The notes: generated by a model from the letters alone, not told the origin. Positions 24,676 to 38,791 are shown, counted from the first letter of the stretch. The stretch is 64,000 nt of DNA from Paramecium pentaurelia (GCA_905183005.1 CAJJDO010000075.1:252132-316131), one strand, 5' to 3'. Numbers and translations: made by a program.

Positions 24676-26232
24676 TCAATTATTATCTTAATTAAGTTAT
24701 TATAATGCTTATCTACTTGCATTTTCTAACATTCTGATATTCTCTTTGAATTTCTCATTAGTTTCTTCAAGCATCTATCTTTTCATCTAATTATTTTTAT
24801 AAATTATAATACTTAAATTATTTATTTTTCTTCATCCCTTTTTTTTAATTAATGTTAAAACTGTTTTTTTATCATATCCATCTCATTTTTAGATTCATCT
24901 AAATACTTTTTCTAGTCTTATAAATACTTTTTAACATCATCAATCTATTTATCATCTAATACTCTATTGAATCTATTTAAATTAAAGTTTAATTCATCTA
25001 TTTTTTTTAAATTTTAACTCTTATTAATAATTTAACTAATCATTTTATCTTAAGCATCAAAAATATAATTGTAATTTTTAAATAATTCAGTTAAATTTTT
25101 ACATGCTTTAACTTTCCCACCTTCTGCTTCAATTTCAATTTCATCTTCATTCAATTAAATCTCATATTATTAATCAAACTTTTTCATTAGTTCTCTAAAT
25201 GTTAATAGATTCTCTTGTAACATTTGTATTGCTTATTTACCATTAGTTTCTAAAGGAACCTTAAATAAATCACTTTTAAATTAATGCATATTTTGTTAAG
25301 GATTATCTAATTCTGATGGAATATTTTCATCTCCAAAATCTATTTTTCTTCTTTTAATATACACATCTCTTCTAATTTAAAGTATCTCCCCTAATTCATT
25401 ATGAATCTTAACTAAATTTTCCCTTAATTATTCATTTTCTCTTAATAATTTATTATTAACTTCTTCCCATTTTTTCATAACCAATTAACTAAATTCGTAT
25501 TCTCCATTTGCTGCAAAAACACTTGGACCCCCTTATTCAATAGGTTAAGTTATTTCTAAACTATTTTTATAATTTTTTGAAGCCTATTATTTTTTAATAT
25601 GATCTTTAAGTTTTTAAATTTCTAAATCCCTTTACTTCAATTCATGTTCAAATTAAGTCGATCTACTTTATAATTTTGATAACTATTTTTATAGATCTTC
25701 TCTTTCCAGCACTAATTTATTACTAATTTATATTTAAATAGACATACATTTATTCTTTTTAAACCTTTTCTGAACTCTTTATTTTGGCTTATAAAGTAGT
25801 ATTTTCTTATTCAAGAATTTTTCTATTATTTGATAATCTATCAAAATTTGAAGTGAGTTATTGTTTTTCTGCTTCAATTTTATTAATTCTTTCATGATAT
25901 GTATTTTTAAAATCCATGTCCTCTCTTCTTTATTTAATTATAGCTACTAATCTAATATATAATGATTTAAATTATTTTTACACTTTGACAGTAAGATCAA
26001 CTTCAGAATTAGAATTGCTATATAAATCACCTAAACTTGGAAAACCCATCATAATCAATTTTTCTCTAATGTTTTTTATTTGATTTTGAAGAAAATCTTT
26101 TTTGTATTCATCATCAAAATTTGATTCCATTGGTTATTCTTCTTAACTCTCTTGAGCTTAGAATGAATAAGTATTACGAGGTTAAGGTTCTTGAAATTTT
26201 TCATCAAAGAGATATTTTTTATAGTTATCCAT
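24676..26232 (-). CDS. SSX2IP/ADIP (Msd1)-like coiled-coil protein
   Basis: A 501-residue protein with introns at 25723-25747 and 24787-24812. The N-terminal block has LIMMGFPSLGDL followed by a conserved helix (QFKSLYIRLVAIIKQRREDM) and then coiled coil. The afadin/alpha-actinin-binding protein family has the same order (a 'LGFPSL' motif, a short helical module, then coiled coil), and its members anchor microtubules at centrosomes and basal bodies. The middle holds a non-coiled insert (GGPSVFAANGEYEFSQLV) and the C-terminus returns to coiled coil. The assignment rests on the N-terminal motif only. A basal-body role is inferred. It starts 48 bp downstream of the B-box gene on the same strand. 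Confidence 0.6.
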
Positions 26233-26280
26233 TTTGAATTTAATTATAATAATAATCAAATAAGTCAATTAATCCAATCT

Positions 26281-28108
26281 TCAATTATAATATTTTTAAG
26301 CATAATTTCCACTTATTTATGCTGATTCCTTAAATCTTTAATAACCTTATTTCTCTTCAAATTAAACTCTCTTAGGTTATAAAGAAGATGATTTTTATTT
26401 ACTCTTTAAACTTGATTCTGCTTAAAATTCAAAGTTGTTTTTTTGAGGATACTATTTATTCAGAGATTGAGCATGAGAATTATCTCTATCTACAAATCCA
26501 AAACGAGGCTATTCATATTAAACAGGTTATGGAACAGGTTATTTTTCAACAGCTTATGAAAAACGAGTAAAACTACTATAAATAGTAGATTATTATTATG
26601 GTTTTTCTACAATTTTAGCTTCTTATCTTTAAGGAGGAGAGGTTGTCTTAGCTCTAACTCTCCTATTATATAATTTAGCATATTTAACAGATTCTGTTTT
26701 CACTTATTCTTCTAATCTTTATAATTCTTCTAAATACCAATCAATTCCTAAAAAGTATTCATAATTGACCTTTATTCAAATATATTTATATAATTACTTT
26801 ATCTTCCTTTTCATCTCTAAAATAAATGACAAGTTTCTCAATTTCTTATACAGACATACCCAATTCTTAATGCATAAGATATTTGAATTTGACTATAGAC
26901 AACCATCCTTTATTATCAGGGTCATATTTTTTGAAAATAGCTTATAAATCCAATTATTTCAAATATCTCCTTGCCTTTAGATCTATTATAGAAAACCCTT
27001 AATTTATATTGATATTAATATACATAGTGATCTAAAAACTTTGAAATAAACTTCCTTTGCAGCTCTTCTTTATTCCTAATAATCTCCAAAATTAGCATAT
27101 TTATCTTTTCTCAAAATTAAATATTCATCTCTTGGATAACCAAAGAAATGCTAACAAGTTCCAAAGACTTTCCTTTTAGGTTATTCATTTGTAAATCCAG
27201 TAACTTTTTTAATAAGATTAATATTTACAATCAAATTAAACTTCTTCATATGGTTTAATATTGAGTGCACATTGTTCATTCACTACATCAATAAAACATC
27301 CACAAAATGTACATATCATACATAAACTATCTAAAGTATTGACAACTTTTTTAAGTAATCTTACCCAATCATATATTTCATCTTCAATTTTGATAAAAAA
27401 TTCTTCTTTAATATTCTATAAGGATTAGATTTTCTCTTATCGACATTTCCAAATAACTTACTTTTTGAATTCAATTTATTGTTAGAGAATTTCTGAATTT
27501 TAGATTTTAGTTCTGAGATCAAACAATTCTCTAGGTAAATCAGATGGATGAGATGTTATTTCAGCTAATATAATAATAATTATTGTATTACTTTTAATTA
27601 TGATGCTAAGTAATTTCATAGTTTATTGAGTTAATGTTTTTGACATGAATAGTAAAGGTAACACATTCTGATCCATTGCTAAATATTCAAAAGTATGAAT
27701 AAAATCATCAATTGAATTCAAATGTTTTTATAACCAAGCAATGTCTTTCTGTAGTACAGCTGTTAATGTACCAGATTAATCATTCAATCTCTTTAAAATA
27801 CCTCCTTCAAATTCCATATGTATATCTTTAACAATAGTGGCCTTTACTTCTGTTATATATTTCATTCTAGTTTCTATCTTCTCTAATTAATCTAATAGAT
27901 TCTCTTTCTTATTTTTCATGGCAGTTTCAATTCTATCCTTAATGAATGCCTATCTTATTGTATAGGCATCTTTGAAACTAATTATTTTATGATTCTTAGT
28001 TTGATGTGGACCATAACTAACACAATCATTACAAACTAAGTCTTTGCATGTTTCACAAAATAATTCTGTAACCTTTTCATGATGTTAACACTCTCTATTT
28101 TAATTCAT
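26281..28108 (-). CDS. B-box zinc-finger / coiled-coil / EF-hand-like protein
   Basis: A 573-residue protein with introns at 27565-27591, 27204-27228, 26998-27023 and 26770-26797. The N-terminus is a B-box (CQHHEKVTELFC, then CNDC, then NHKI), followed by about 200 residues of coiled coil. A cysteine module CTFCGC...NEQC...EEVQFD...CQHFFG follows, and an almost identical layout occurs in the gene at 38792-40140. Next is an EF-hand-like loop (KYDPDNKGWLSI). The tail is Q/S-rich and disordered. It resembles a TRIM protein without a RING. Partner and function are unknown. It is divergent from the RecQ4-like gene, with only 19 bp between the start codons. Confidence 0.75.
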
Positions 28109-28127
28109 TATTATTAATTATTTAAAT
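28109..28127. promoter_or_regulatory. 19-bp bidirectional start region between the B-box gene and the RecQ4-like gene
   Basis: Nineteen A/T bases lie between divergent ATG codons at 28108 (minus) and 28128 (plus). As at 15887-15904, there is no room for conventional separate promoters, so regulatory sequence must overlap coding exons. Confidence 0.55.
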
Positions 28128-30404
28128 ATGAACGATTCTATTGATTCTGGTTATTCATTTACACCTAAATAATAAAAGAAACAAAGCTCTATTCCTTTTT
28201 TAGTTAGTGAAGAAGTCAAAAAGATAATCTCTTTTAATATGACACCATTTAAAGAAAATAATAATTATGAACAAATTAAGACTCCAATTACGGAAGGTTA
28301 TGATAGAAAATTGTAGGATGCTATTAAATAATTAGAAATTGAAGATTTAATTACAGATCCAATTGATTTCTTATGTAGAAATACTACAAATAATATTATT
28401 TGCTCATTAAATTTAAATACAATTTAACGATCAATTTTATTTTAATTACTCTCTATTTTAGTAGATGGTTTGGTGGTCATAATCTCATATAATTATGTAT
28501 TGCTTAAAGAAAAATTAAGAAGAATATAAGATGTCATTTCATGGGCAGCTATAAATCCTGAAGTACCTAATCATTAAATTGAATTCATTGTTAAAAATAT
28601 ATCAAGTAGAAATATTAAATTATTAATTGTACATCCAGAATAAGCTAATTTTATTGATTTATCAAATCTAGATATTAAATTACTCTTATTAGATCAATCT
28701 AATTACTATTTATCTTTTTTAGAAATAGGCAAAGTTTAAGCAGACCTTACTAAATATATATAAAAAGCCAATGCTGAATTTATCCATATTCTATTACCTA
28801 TAACTTAAAGTGTCTTTATTTAGGATATTCGATAATTGCAACCCTTTAATAGAACATATCTAACATATCGAGAGTAAATTCAATTATCAATATATTTAGA
28901 TCATTCAGTCCAAAACCATAAATCACATGTTCAAAAGATGAGAGTCCTATTAAATCATTGATCTCTTTATTAAGAAGTTAAAGACTTTATAGAAAGACAG
29001 GTATAGCTGTCTTTTGCCATAATGTCAGTGCAGTAGAATCAGTGTAATTTACTCTTTAATAAAATGGATTTAAGAGTAATTCGATTCATTAGAAAAAACC
29101 AGAAAACTAAAGATAAGCTAGTTATTATGATTTTGCTTCTTAAAATATTGATATTATTGTATTACCAAGTGGATTCTAATTGCCAGAAGGATTAAAAAAT
29201 TTTGTATACCTTTCTGTTCACTTATATTTACCCTTAAATATTGAAACTTACATTTTGGATATAACAGAATTAAATAAAGAAGCCAATTCTCATATATTTT
29301 TATGTGATGACTATTATTTTACTTAAAGAGCAGAATTATGTTCAAATTTTATTTAAATAGAAAATTTGGCTATTTTTATGTAGGAATGTGTTTATACAAA
29401 TGATTTAATATCAAAAGATGAAAATGATATTACTTATTGGTTAACTAAAAAATGGTTACATTTATAAAATTCAGAATAGTCTGATACAAAAATAAAAAAA
29501 ATACTATTAAATGAATCATCTTTAAATTATGATTTTAGTAAAAAATAAATTTAACAATTTCTATAAGAATTAGAAAAAGAGAAATGGTTAGAAATTTAAG
29601 TTGCAGTTCCAGTTGAATTAATTTTATCATAATTACCAGAAGATGATGAAATCTCTTAGAATGTCTAAATTTATGGTAAGAAATCAGGTAGTTTAAATGG
29701 TTATAAATGTTAAGTTGATGATTTACTTAAAGGATCTGTGATGACACCAATTTAATTAATAAATAAATTAAAATAATAAAAAGTTAAATTTGAAATTTCA
29801 GAAGAAGCATAAATAATTAAATTAACACATTTCCCATCATAATCTGAATTATAAGCAAAAGTTCTAGATATATATTCTGGTATAAAAAGATAGAATATTA
29901 TACGAATTAACAATTTAGATTAAATGTATAACTTGGCAAGAACAGGATCTTTTAGATCTTTGGAATATATGTGGAAATAAATCTAATTATAAAAGAATTC
30001 AACATAACTTACTGATTTCATTCAATAATATTTAGATTAGAATGTTTATTCTGATTTAACAGGACACAATAATTTACCATTTATTAAACTTGAAACTTAA
30101 AGAGAAAAATCAACTCTTTTGTAGGATGTAAAGGTATATATTATAAATAATCCATTAGTTTATAATTAATTTTTACAATATATTTGATTTTGGATTATCA
30201 TGGATTTAAAAAGAAAATTGTGCAACAAAAATCTTAGTAATATTATAAGGTTTAAAAACAAGTAAAAAAGAGTTGAAATCATTACATTAATGGAATAAAT
30301 ATAGATAATATAATTATTTGAAAATTCATGAAATGATTCATGAATAATTAGAATAATTAGAAACTAAATTATTGTGTTAAAGCAAGAAAAAAATTAAAAT
30401 TTGA
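28128..30404 (+). CDS. RecQ4-like helicase homolog with degenerate catalytic motifs (probable pseudo-helicase)
   Basis: A 741-residue protein with introns at 28874-28899 and 30134-30158. The fold can be followed along RecQ landmarks: the motif Ia-like region SILVDGLVVIISYNYVLL, IKLLIVHPEQ, FNRTYLTYRE (family FNRPNL), the domain 2 start IAVFCHNVSAVESVQFTL, VYLSVHLYLPLNIETYI, and a RecQ4-type C-terminus. The catalytic residues are gone. Where MPTGxGKS should be, the sequence is SLNLNTIQRS (28388-28450). DEAH is replaced by LLLLDQSNYYLS, and the QxxGRxGR arginine motif by ILDITELNKE. ATP hydrolysis is therefore very unlikely. The reading frame is intact, so a structural role (for example in replication initiation, a RecQ4 function) is possible. 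Confidence 0.7.
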
Positions 30405-30431
30405 TATTAAATATATATATATAAATGGTTT

Positions 30432-31880
30432 TCATTATATATGAATAGGAAAACATTCTAAAGTATTTAAATTAATTAAGCATATTATTCCAGTTTCAGA
30501 AAATGCTGGCACACTAACAATTCTAACATTATCTGCAACCATCTTTGTTCCATACTTTGACATGTTTCCTGCAAAGTAAATATTAGGTAATTCTTATAAA
30601 ACAAATGGATCCTATAATTACTATGGGTATGATCTAAATAATTTAATTAATTTTAAAACATCAAAGTATCTGGTGCAGTTGGAGCAATATGTCCATAATA
30701 TAATGTCATTTCCAATAAATCTACATCTTATTAATCATTTATTAAAGAACATTTTTTAATATCTTAGATATTTTATCCACTTGTTCCAAGTACTTTTAAA
30801 TCTCCTAATGTAAATTCTGTTGGATTTGTTAAGAATATAAGTTAATTTGTTTTATCAAGAGTTTCTGGAAAATGTGATTTATGTAGTGGTGTTTAAGGTA
30901 ACATCTAAGAAACTGGTTCATTTACTCCTGGCATTACAGCAACTGGAGTAACTGATATTAATTAACTAATTAATTCATCAACTCCTTTTATATTTAACTA
31001 TAATTTGTTATATAAACCCTTGAAATCTTATTAAGGATTTGTTATCTATAAATCAATTGCTTCATCTAGTTTAGAATATAAATTCCCAAGAATTATTACT
31101 TAAGATATATTATATGGAATCTAAATTATTATTGTTAAATTTTTACTTCACTTCCTTCCCCACTATAAAGATTACCTTACATATAATCAATCATATGTCT
31201 ATATTTTGTAGTGCTTTCTGATGAATTATAATTTAAACCAGAAATTAAACAGAGATATGAAGTTGAATTTATTGGCTTCAACATAGGTGTTTCAGGAAGT
31301 GTAGGTAAATATAATCTTTCAACTTTCACAACATTATTTGCAATAATCTATCCTTCAATCATTAATGTAATTCCTGTCACTAGATCCCAGACATTAATTA
31401 TTTTATCTTTTTTATTTGGAAGACAGAGTTTCGCATTATGAATTTGTAATTTAACTCTTCCTGATTTATCTTCTAAATAGCATACATCCTCATTAGACAC
31501 ATAACCTTTAATATAAGCATATGTATTTTACCTTGTTTTGCTTTGTTTGAATTCTAAGAGAAATAATATGGTTTTAATTTCATCTCTTTGAATATAGTTC
31601 CAATTGCTTTTATTGATCCTTATTAATTCTAAATTTTTTATATCAATTCAATGAATTAAGAATCATTACTATTAGTTTAAAACCGTTTAGCTAAGCTTAT
31701 ATAACGCATATAATATATGTGAGAATATTATGCTTTAATGCTTTTATTTCTAGGAGGCAAATAAAATTTAGAGGTTTATTAAATTTCAAATCCAGTTCTC
31801 TCATTATTGAATTTCTTTTCAGCGTTCAATTTCAATTTCTGTAAAATAAATGACATATCTATATTTGATTCTACTTCCAT
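30432..31880 (-). CDS. POLD2: DNA polymerase delta small subunit (POLD2)
   Basis: A 456-residue B-subunit of replicative polymerase delta, which tethers the catalytic subunit and other accessory subunits. Introns: 31506-31531, 31121-31146 and 30634-30659, all 26 nt. The N-terminal OB-fold (GYVSNEDVCYLEDKSGRVKL) is followed by the inactive calcineurin-like phosphoesterase domain. Family landmarks: GHIAPTAPDTL, DPFVLQELPNIYFAGN, VRIVSVPAFSETGIICLINL. The length is close to yeast Pol31 and human POLD2. It ends 27 bp from the convergent RecQ4-like gene. Nuclear, acting at replication forks. Confidence 0.9.
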
Positions 31881-32412
31881 AATTAAGCGGGAAATAATTA
31901 TAATTATTATAAATTGTTAATTAATTTTCAATAAAATTTTGTTGAGACTTCTTACTTTATATTATTTACAATTCAATATTAAAACTATAATAATAAGTTC
32001 TATTTATTAAAGATGAAACTTTTATAATGTTGTCAGTACTTATATTTTAATTTCTTAATTCTACTATTTATTTATTTATCTAAAAAATATATTATATCAT
32101 CAAAACATTCTAAATTTATAACAATAGATTAATAAAACTCAAATATTAATAAATTTTGATATAATTTAATATAATTTCATCATATTTAATTATACAGCAT
32201 ATATGTATTTCATTTTTTTTTTGTAAATTTAATTCTATAGATTAAATGAAAATTTGGAGACAATTAGAAAACTGTTAATTTTATATTTATTGATTTTCTG
32301 TTATTAGTAATCTATTATAAATGATAGCAATTTGTTGTTGTTAATTGAAAATATGTTAGTAGCTTATTTCATGTAATTTGAATAATTTTATATTATTTTT
32401 TTTACGTAAAAA
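31881..32412. promoter_or_regulatory. divergent intergenic region between POLD2 and channel paralog B
   Basis: About 530 bp of AT-rich sequence with no credible gene on either strand. It must hold the promoters of both flanking divergent genes. Short T and A tracts (for example T9 near 32211) are present but no specific element can be named. Confidence 0.5.
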
Positions 32413-35400
32413 ATGCTTCTTAGAGAATCCTCATAGTAGCAAAGGGCCTCTGCAAAATAATAGGAATTTAAAAAATAGAAGAGTTATCGATTCACAATCT
32501 CGAATCAAATGATGAAAAGAAGCCCAACAAGGTTTTTAAAAGAGATGAAGAGTCTCAAACATAATATATAATAAAGTACTTTGAAGAGTTTAAAAAATTT
32601 TCAACCTTATGAAAACAAAGATGAAAATTCCTCAGATTCTAGTGAGTATAATAATGTTGATGAAAAGCCTGATCCTTTAGAAGACAAAATTGCAGTACCT
32701 AATTTGAGTTTTAAAGAAGGCTTTTTATTAACACTCGAATAAAATGAACAATAGACACATAATTCATCTGATTATAATAGTTTGAAAGGACCTAAAAAGC
32801 ATATTTTAAGGAATATAAAGAAATGTTTTGGTGATTCAAGTTCTATGAGTGAAGTTAATTCTCAAGATCAATTACTCGATAGAAGACATGATAATTTTCC
32901 AATTTAAGATTAAATAGAAGAATTAGAAGCATAGCATATAGAAGATGTGGAATATTTTTGTGAAGATCTTGATCCAAGAATTTTGAAGAAATATTAAAAG
33001 CATAAAGAACGTAATCCATTTGAAGATCCTTATTATGTTGTATTGACACCTCTACATGGTTTAGAAAGGTTAAAACATGAATTAAAAGTATTTAAATTAG
33101 TTTAGTCTAGAATTATAATGATCATCTTAATTTCCTGTAATTAAGAAAATTTATAGTTTATTGTTGCTTATGTATACCTATGTATTTCTAGAAAATTGTA
33201 GATAGTTACCAATTCAAATTTATTAATGGTATTTGTATTATTTGTAATCTCACTCTATTTACATTAAGTAATTCAAATCCTCCAATTACAAATGAGAAGT
33301 ATAAACAATTTATATTTTATTGTTTTGCTATTGAAATATGTATTAGAATTTTAGCTGCAGGAGGTATATATCCTACTATACATTTTTTATACAGTAAAGA
33401 AGATATTTTTAATTTATTATGTACATTAATTAGCTTTTTACATTATTTTTACCCTAATTCTATTCCATTTGATCCAACTCCACTTAGAATAATAACAATT
33501 TTTATATATTTAGGAGATGTTTTATTAAGATTGAAATATATGTTAATAGCTTTAAAAAAATCATTAGTATTTTTAGCTGAAGCATTATTCATTCTTTTAA
33601 TATCTGCTTTATTTTTTTCAATAATTGGAGTCTCCTTATTTTAAGGACTATTTAATTATAGATGTTAACCAATAGAAGGAGATCCAGTTGATGATTGGAT
33701 CTAATGTTATTAAAATATTTGTCCAGAAGGAATGCAATGTATGATTTCAACAGAAACTCCTAAATTACCTACATCATTTAATAATATATTTTTTTCTTTT
33801 GGTTAGATTTTAAGAACAATAACAATGGATGATTGGAGTTGGGTTATGTTTTTTACAATGAGAATATTTCATCCATGGATATGGATTTATTATTTATTAA
33901 TAATTTTTGTATGTGGATTTTTTTCTATTAATTTGATTATTGCAGTATTGAAAATTCACTATTCAGAAGCAACATAAGAATGTGAAGAATTTGAGAAGTT
34001 ATCTAAATAGAAAAATGATCATAGTTTATAAAGATAAGAGATGTTTTTAAGTAAGGATGTTATTTCTTATTTTGATTTATCTTTTTTACGTTACATTGGT
34101 TTTTATTCTGTTTTAAAGACACATAGACATTTGATAAATACTACGAAGCCTTTGAATGAATTAATTGAAGATAATTTTAGACCTGAGAAAACAAATCAAT
34201 AGTTAAGATTATTATCATCAAAATAAAAAAAGATTTTAGATGAAGCATAAATGGTATTTGAATTAAATATTTACTGTAGAAACTTAATTAAGGTTCTATA
34301 TGGAATAAGTTCAAGAATTTTTCACTTAAAAATTAACTATTGCCTAAGTTTAAGGAACTTAAAAAAGAATAAAGTTTAGTAAATATTAATTTATATTCTG
34401 ATGATCCTATTGAAATTTCAATATTATTGAAATTAATAGAATACAATTTTACTTAATTGAACAATTCTGTAAATTATCATGTTGAATAGAAATTTAACAG
34501 TTTAAAAGATGTCTTTGTTTAGAAGAAAAGGTATTTATAGGCTAATTTGTTAGAATTGGACATAAGGAAAAAATATAAATGTATTATCAACATTTGTTAT
34601 CTAAGAAGAACTTAAAATAAACAACTAGACAATAATCAGATTATTCAATATCTAGATATCCAATCCATAAGAGTACTAGAAGAATAACTATTTAAAAGAC
34701 TTTAAGTAAAAAGGATGAAAGTCTTGATGTGCCCTCTCTCTAAATAAAGAGAAGAAATAATGATTTAAAATCTATAATTAATATGAGAACGAGAGTTGAA
34801 TAAAAATTACCATTTGAACATATTAGTAAAGGAAAAAGATATGTGTTTATTTAAGGATATTATATAAATTATGAATAGATTCAAGAAAAAATCAATATGA
34901 AAATACCTAAAGTAAAATTACAATTAGATTCAAATGAAGAAATATATTAATAGATTTTTTAGAAAGAAAGAGAGTAAAAAATAATAAAAACAAAAAATTG
35001 GTCAGGAAATAATGTTTTATTAATGAATCCAGATCGTATGTAGATGTTTGAAGAAATTTTTAATAGTTTAAATAATTTCAATTAATTAATATGGATGCCA
35101 ACAATAGGTGGAAAATTATTGATAATGAGAAGATACACTCTTATAATAATAGATAATTAGATTACTTAATTATTTTTTGATTTAATAATCTTGATAAATT
35201 TTATTTTCTTATCTTTGTATGGAATAGCAAATCCAATAATTATATCAAAATGTGAAGATATATCAACAGTTTTTTTGTTGATAGAAATTAGTTTATAAAT
35301 GTTTACATATCCATTATAACGATTCTTTTCAAGTAAAGAAAATGTATTATAAGCAATAATAATGATTGCAAGTTTTATAGAATTTAGTTTTAGTGATTAT

Positions 35401-38400
35401 TTAAATTTAACAGAATAATATTTAAGATTGATAAGAGGAACTAAATGTATTCTATTTTATAGATGTTTAAAATACAATTAAATGGCAGTATTAATAGGTA
35501 AGATTGCATCTATAACATTTAAGCAATACATATATTTAACTATATTTATGTTTATAATTATAACAATATATGCAATGATTGGAATGGATCTATATGCAAG
35601 TAAGTTTGATTAAAATTATTTTTTGGGTTAATTACATTCATTTGATAATTTATTGAAAGCAATTATGACAATATTTAATATAATGACAAATGATGATTGG
35701 TATGGAGTATTTGTATTAGGAACAGAGATAAGTACTGTTGCTGCTATCATATATTCATATTCTATGGTTATAATTTTGAATTATTTAACTTATGGATTGG
35801 TTTTAGCTATATTGCTTGATGGATTTGGTAGATATCTAGATGAAAAAGATGAAGTAGATTAAAGTGATAAATAAATGTTAGAAAATCAAATGACATCTGC
35901 AAGAGATGAGGAAGCATTAAATACTGAATTAGATTCTACAAGAAATTTAAAAATTAAATCATAATATTTTCCATCATAAGTTCAAATTTGTGAATTGGAA
36001 GAGAAAGAATAACCAAAAGTAAAACTTGATTTAATGGAAAGTTTATTACGATCTTTAAGTATAATAATGTAATTATATTAGAGTAATTAAATAAATAAAT
36101 AATGAAATCAAATCCTAAATTATTTTAAGATATTCAATGTGAAACATCTCTCTATTTATTTGAAAAAACTAGTAAAATAAGAATTATTTGTTGTAATTTC
36201 TGTTCATCTTAAGCTTTTTATTGGTTTACTAATTTAGTTTTGATTTCATCTATTATTGTAATGATTATTAGAACATATCATGATTATGAATAAGAGAAAA
36301 GTTAATATCCATATATATTATTGATGATTTTAAATGTATTTATGTTCATAGAAGATATAATATGTATAATTGCAAAAGGTTTATGTATGGATAAAGGATC
36401 ACATATAAATTATTCATGGTAATTAATTGATTTAATTTATTTACTTGGATTCTTTATTGATAGTTATAAACATAATCCAATAATTAATATTTGTTTATTT
36501 TTAGGTCATTTTAGACCAATGAAACTTATGTATAGAATTAAATGGTTAGATAAAATAAGAGCTGCTTTAGCTTAATCACTTTTAGATATGTTAAAGATAT
36601 TATTAACTTTAGTTTCAGTATGGATAATGTTTGGAGTATTTGGTATAATTTTATATGAAAGTTAATTTGGATTTTGTGATGATAAAATGTAATTCTATAT
36701 TAATGAAAGAGAATGTATAGAAACTGAAAGATAATGGATTAATTTTAAACATAATTTTGATAATATTACTATTGCATTACCAACATTATTTGTAGTATCA
36801 ACATTTGATGGTTGGGGAGAAATCATGTAAGTAGCTGAAAATAGTAGATAAAGTAGATATGGACCATCTCCATTTGCTACTTATATATCAACATATGCAT
36901 ATTTTATATCATTTTGTTTTGTAGGATCAATGTTCTTTTTGAGTTTCTTTACTGGTACACTCTTTTCTAAATTAAGATTTAATTAACAAAAGATTGAAAT
37001 GTAAGATGCAACTAAATTTTAAAGAGAATTTACAGAAATAGCTCCAATTATACTTAAAGATACTCCTGTTTTTTCAACTCCACCTACTAAGATATTAAGA
37101 AGATTTGCCTCTTTTATTGTTAATAATTCTCTTTTTTAGAAATTTATGTTTCTAATTTTATTAATAGATTTAATCTGTTAATTATAATATTAATATGATA
37201 TGGATGTTGAATATATTAGACAAATAAATATTATTTAAAGATTTATTATATTATTTTATGCATTATGGATTGCATTATTATTTATGTCATTAGGTATAAA
37301 TAGATATTTTGACAATAATTGGAGAAGATATTATACATTTTTAATTATCATATCTCTTTGTGATTTAATAGCAGATTTATAAAATGATTGGGTTATATAT
37401 TATTTTTAATCAAATGTGTTCACTCCATATTATTAAATGATAAGAGTAGCATTTATGACTAGATAATTACGTTTACTTGTAATATTTTAAGGATTAACAA
37501 ATTTATCAAGATTAATAAGAGTAATGGGTTTTGCTCTTCCATTTTTAGCTAAACTCATATCTATTCTAATAATTACAATGATTATATATGCATTGATTGG
37601 ATGTTAATTATTTGGTAAAATTATTGAAGGAGCAGTAATAGATGATCTTATTAATTTTACTAATTTTGAATATGCTTTATTGGCACTTTTTAAATGTGCA
37701 TCAGGAGATGATTTTAGAACTATTATGACAGATACAATGCATCATAATCCATTATGTCCAGAAAATCCTGATTGTTGTGGTTCAGATTTCAATTAATTAT
37801 ATTTCATTACATTTATGCTATTTTCTAATTATGTTCTTTTGAATTTGTTTATTTTAGGTTTGATAGAACAATTTGAAGAATTTTTCTAAGTATAAAATTC
37901 AATGATTTAAACATATGTTGAAGAAATCGATAAAATAAAAACAGCTTGGTGTAAATATTCAGCTGAAACTAATGGTTAAAGTATGCATTATAAATTTCTT
38001 TGTCGTTTTTTACTTGATATTGGATAACCATTAGGTGGAGGAAAAGATGATAATTTATGGGATGCAGCAAAATTAGCATCTAAATTAAATTTGAGATGGT
38101 ATACTTTTATAATTAAATAGTGATGCTTGTGGATATATTCAATATAATCAATTACTATATTAATTATTTAGACGTTGTTATCATGATGAAGTGTTTAAAG
38201 ATGGATCTTAAGAGTCCATTTAAAATATGAAATAATTTAATAAAGAAATGCAAATTCGATTACTATATTATAGAAGAAATAAAAGTTAATAGAGAAGTAA
38301 TATTAGTTAGCATACTTTATAATTTAAATCTAATTTCAACATTCTTCATGATTATTTGAATGTTTTAATCTTATTTAAAACTTGGTAATCATACTCAAAT

Positions 38401-38761
38401 TTACTTGTTCAAAAGATTATAAGGAGACAAGATGATTATACAGAAAGTGATGAAATAACATTAGATGGGAATCTATAAAATAATCCTTAATAGTATTTAA
38501 TAATATTTAATGGATAGTTGGTAATAAGTATAGAGTGATTTTATAAATGATGGTTTCAGTTCAAAAAGAAGAACTACAGATATTAAATTATATGAAGATC
38601 AATTTTCTGGTCATTATGTTACACCATAAAGTGCTGTTTCTTAAAGGGAACCTTAATTACCTGTATATTAGACAACACTTCAATAAGAAACAGATAGAAT
38701 ATTTGGAGGTTTTGATGAAAATGTTGTTTTAGATTGCAGAGAAATCAAATATAAAAATTGA
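32413..38761 (+). CDS. four-domain voltage-gated Ca2+/Na+ channel alpha subunit (paralog B)
   Basis: A 2068-residue, 24-TM channel homologous along its length to the minus-strand gene at 17932-24470. Introns: 33088-33110, 34254-34279, 34531-34553, 36059-36081, 38099-38120, 38493-38517. All six correspond in position and phase to introns 3-8 of paralog A. Pore motifs: TMDDW (33822-33836), TNDDW (35686-35700), TFDGW (36801-36815) and SGDDF (37701-37715). All four filter positions are Asp, and repeat IV has Phe instead of the usual Trp. The start was set at ATG 32413, which extends the acidic/Ser-rich cytoplasmic N-terminus without interruption. It is probably a voltage-gated cation channel of the cell or ciliary membrane. 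Confidence 0.88.
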
Positions 38762-38791
38762 TCTTTATATATATATATATATTGTTTTTTA

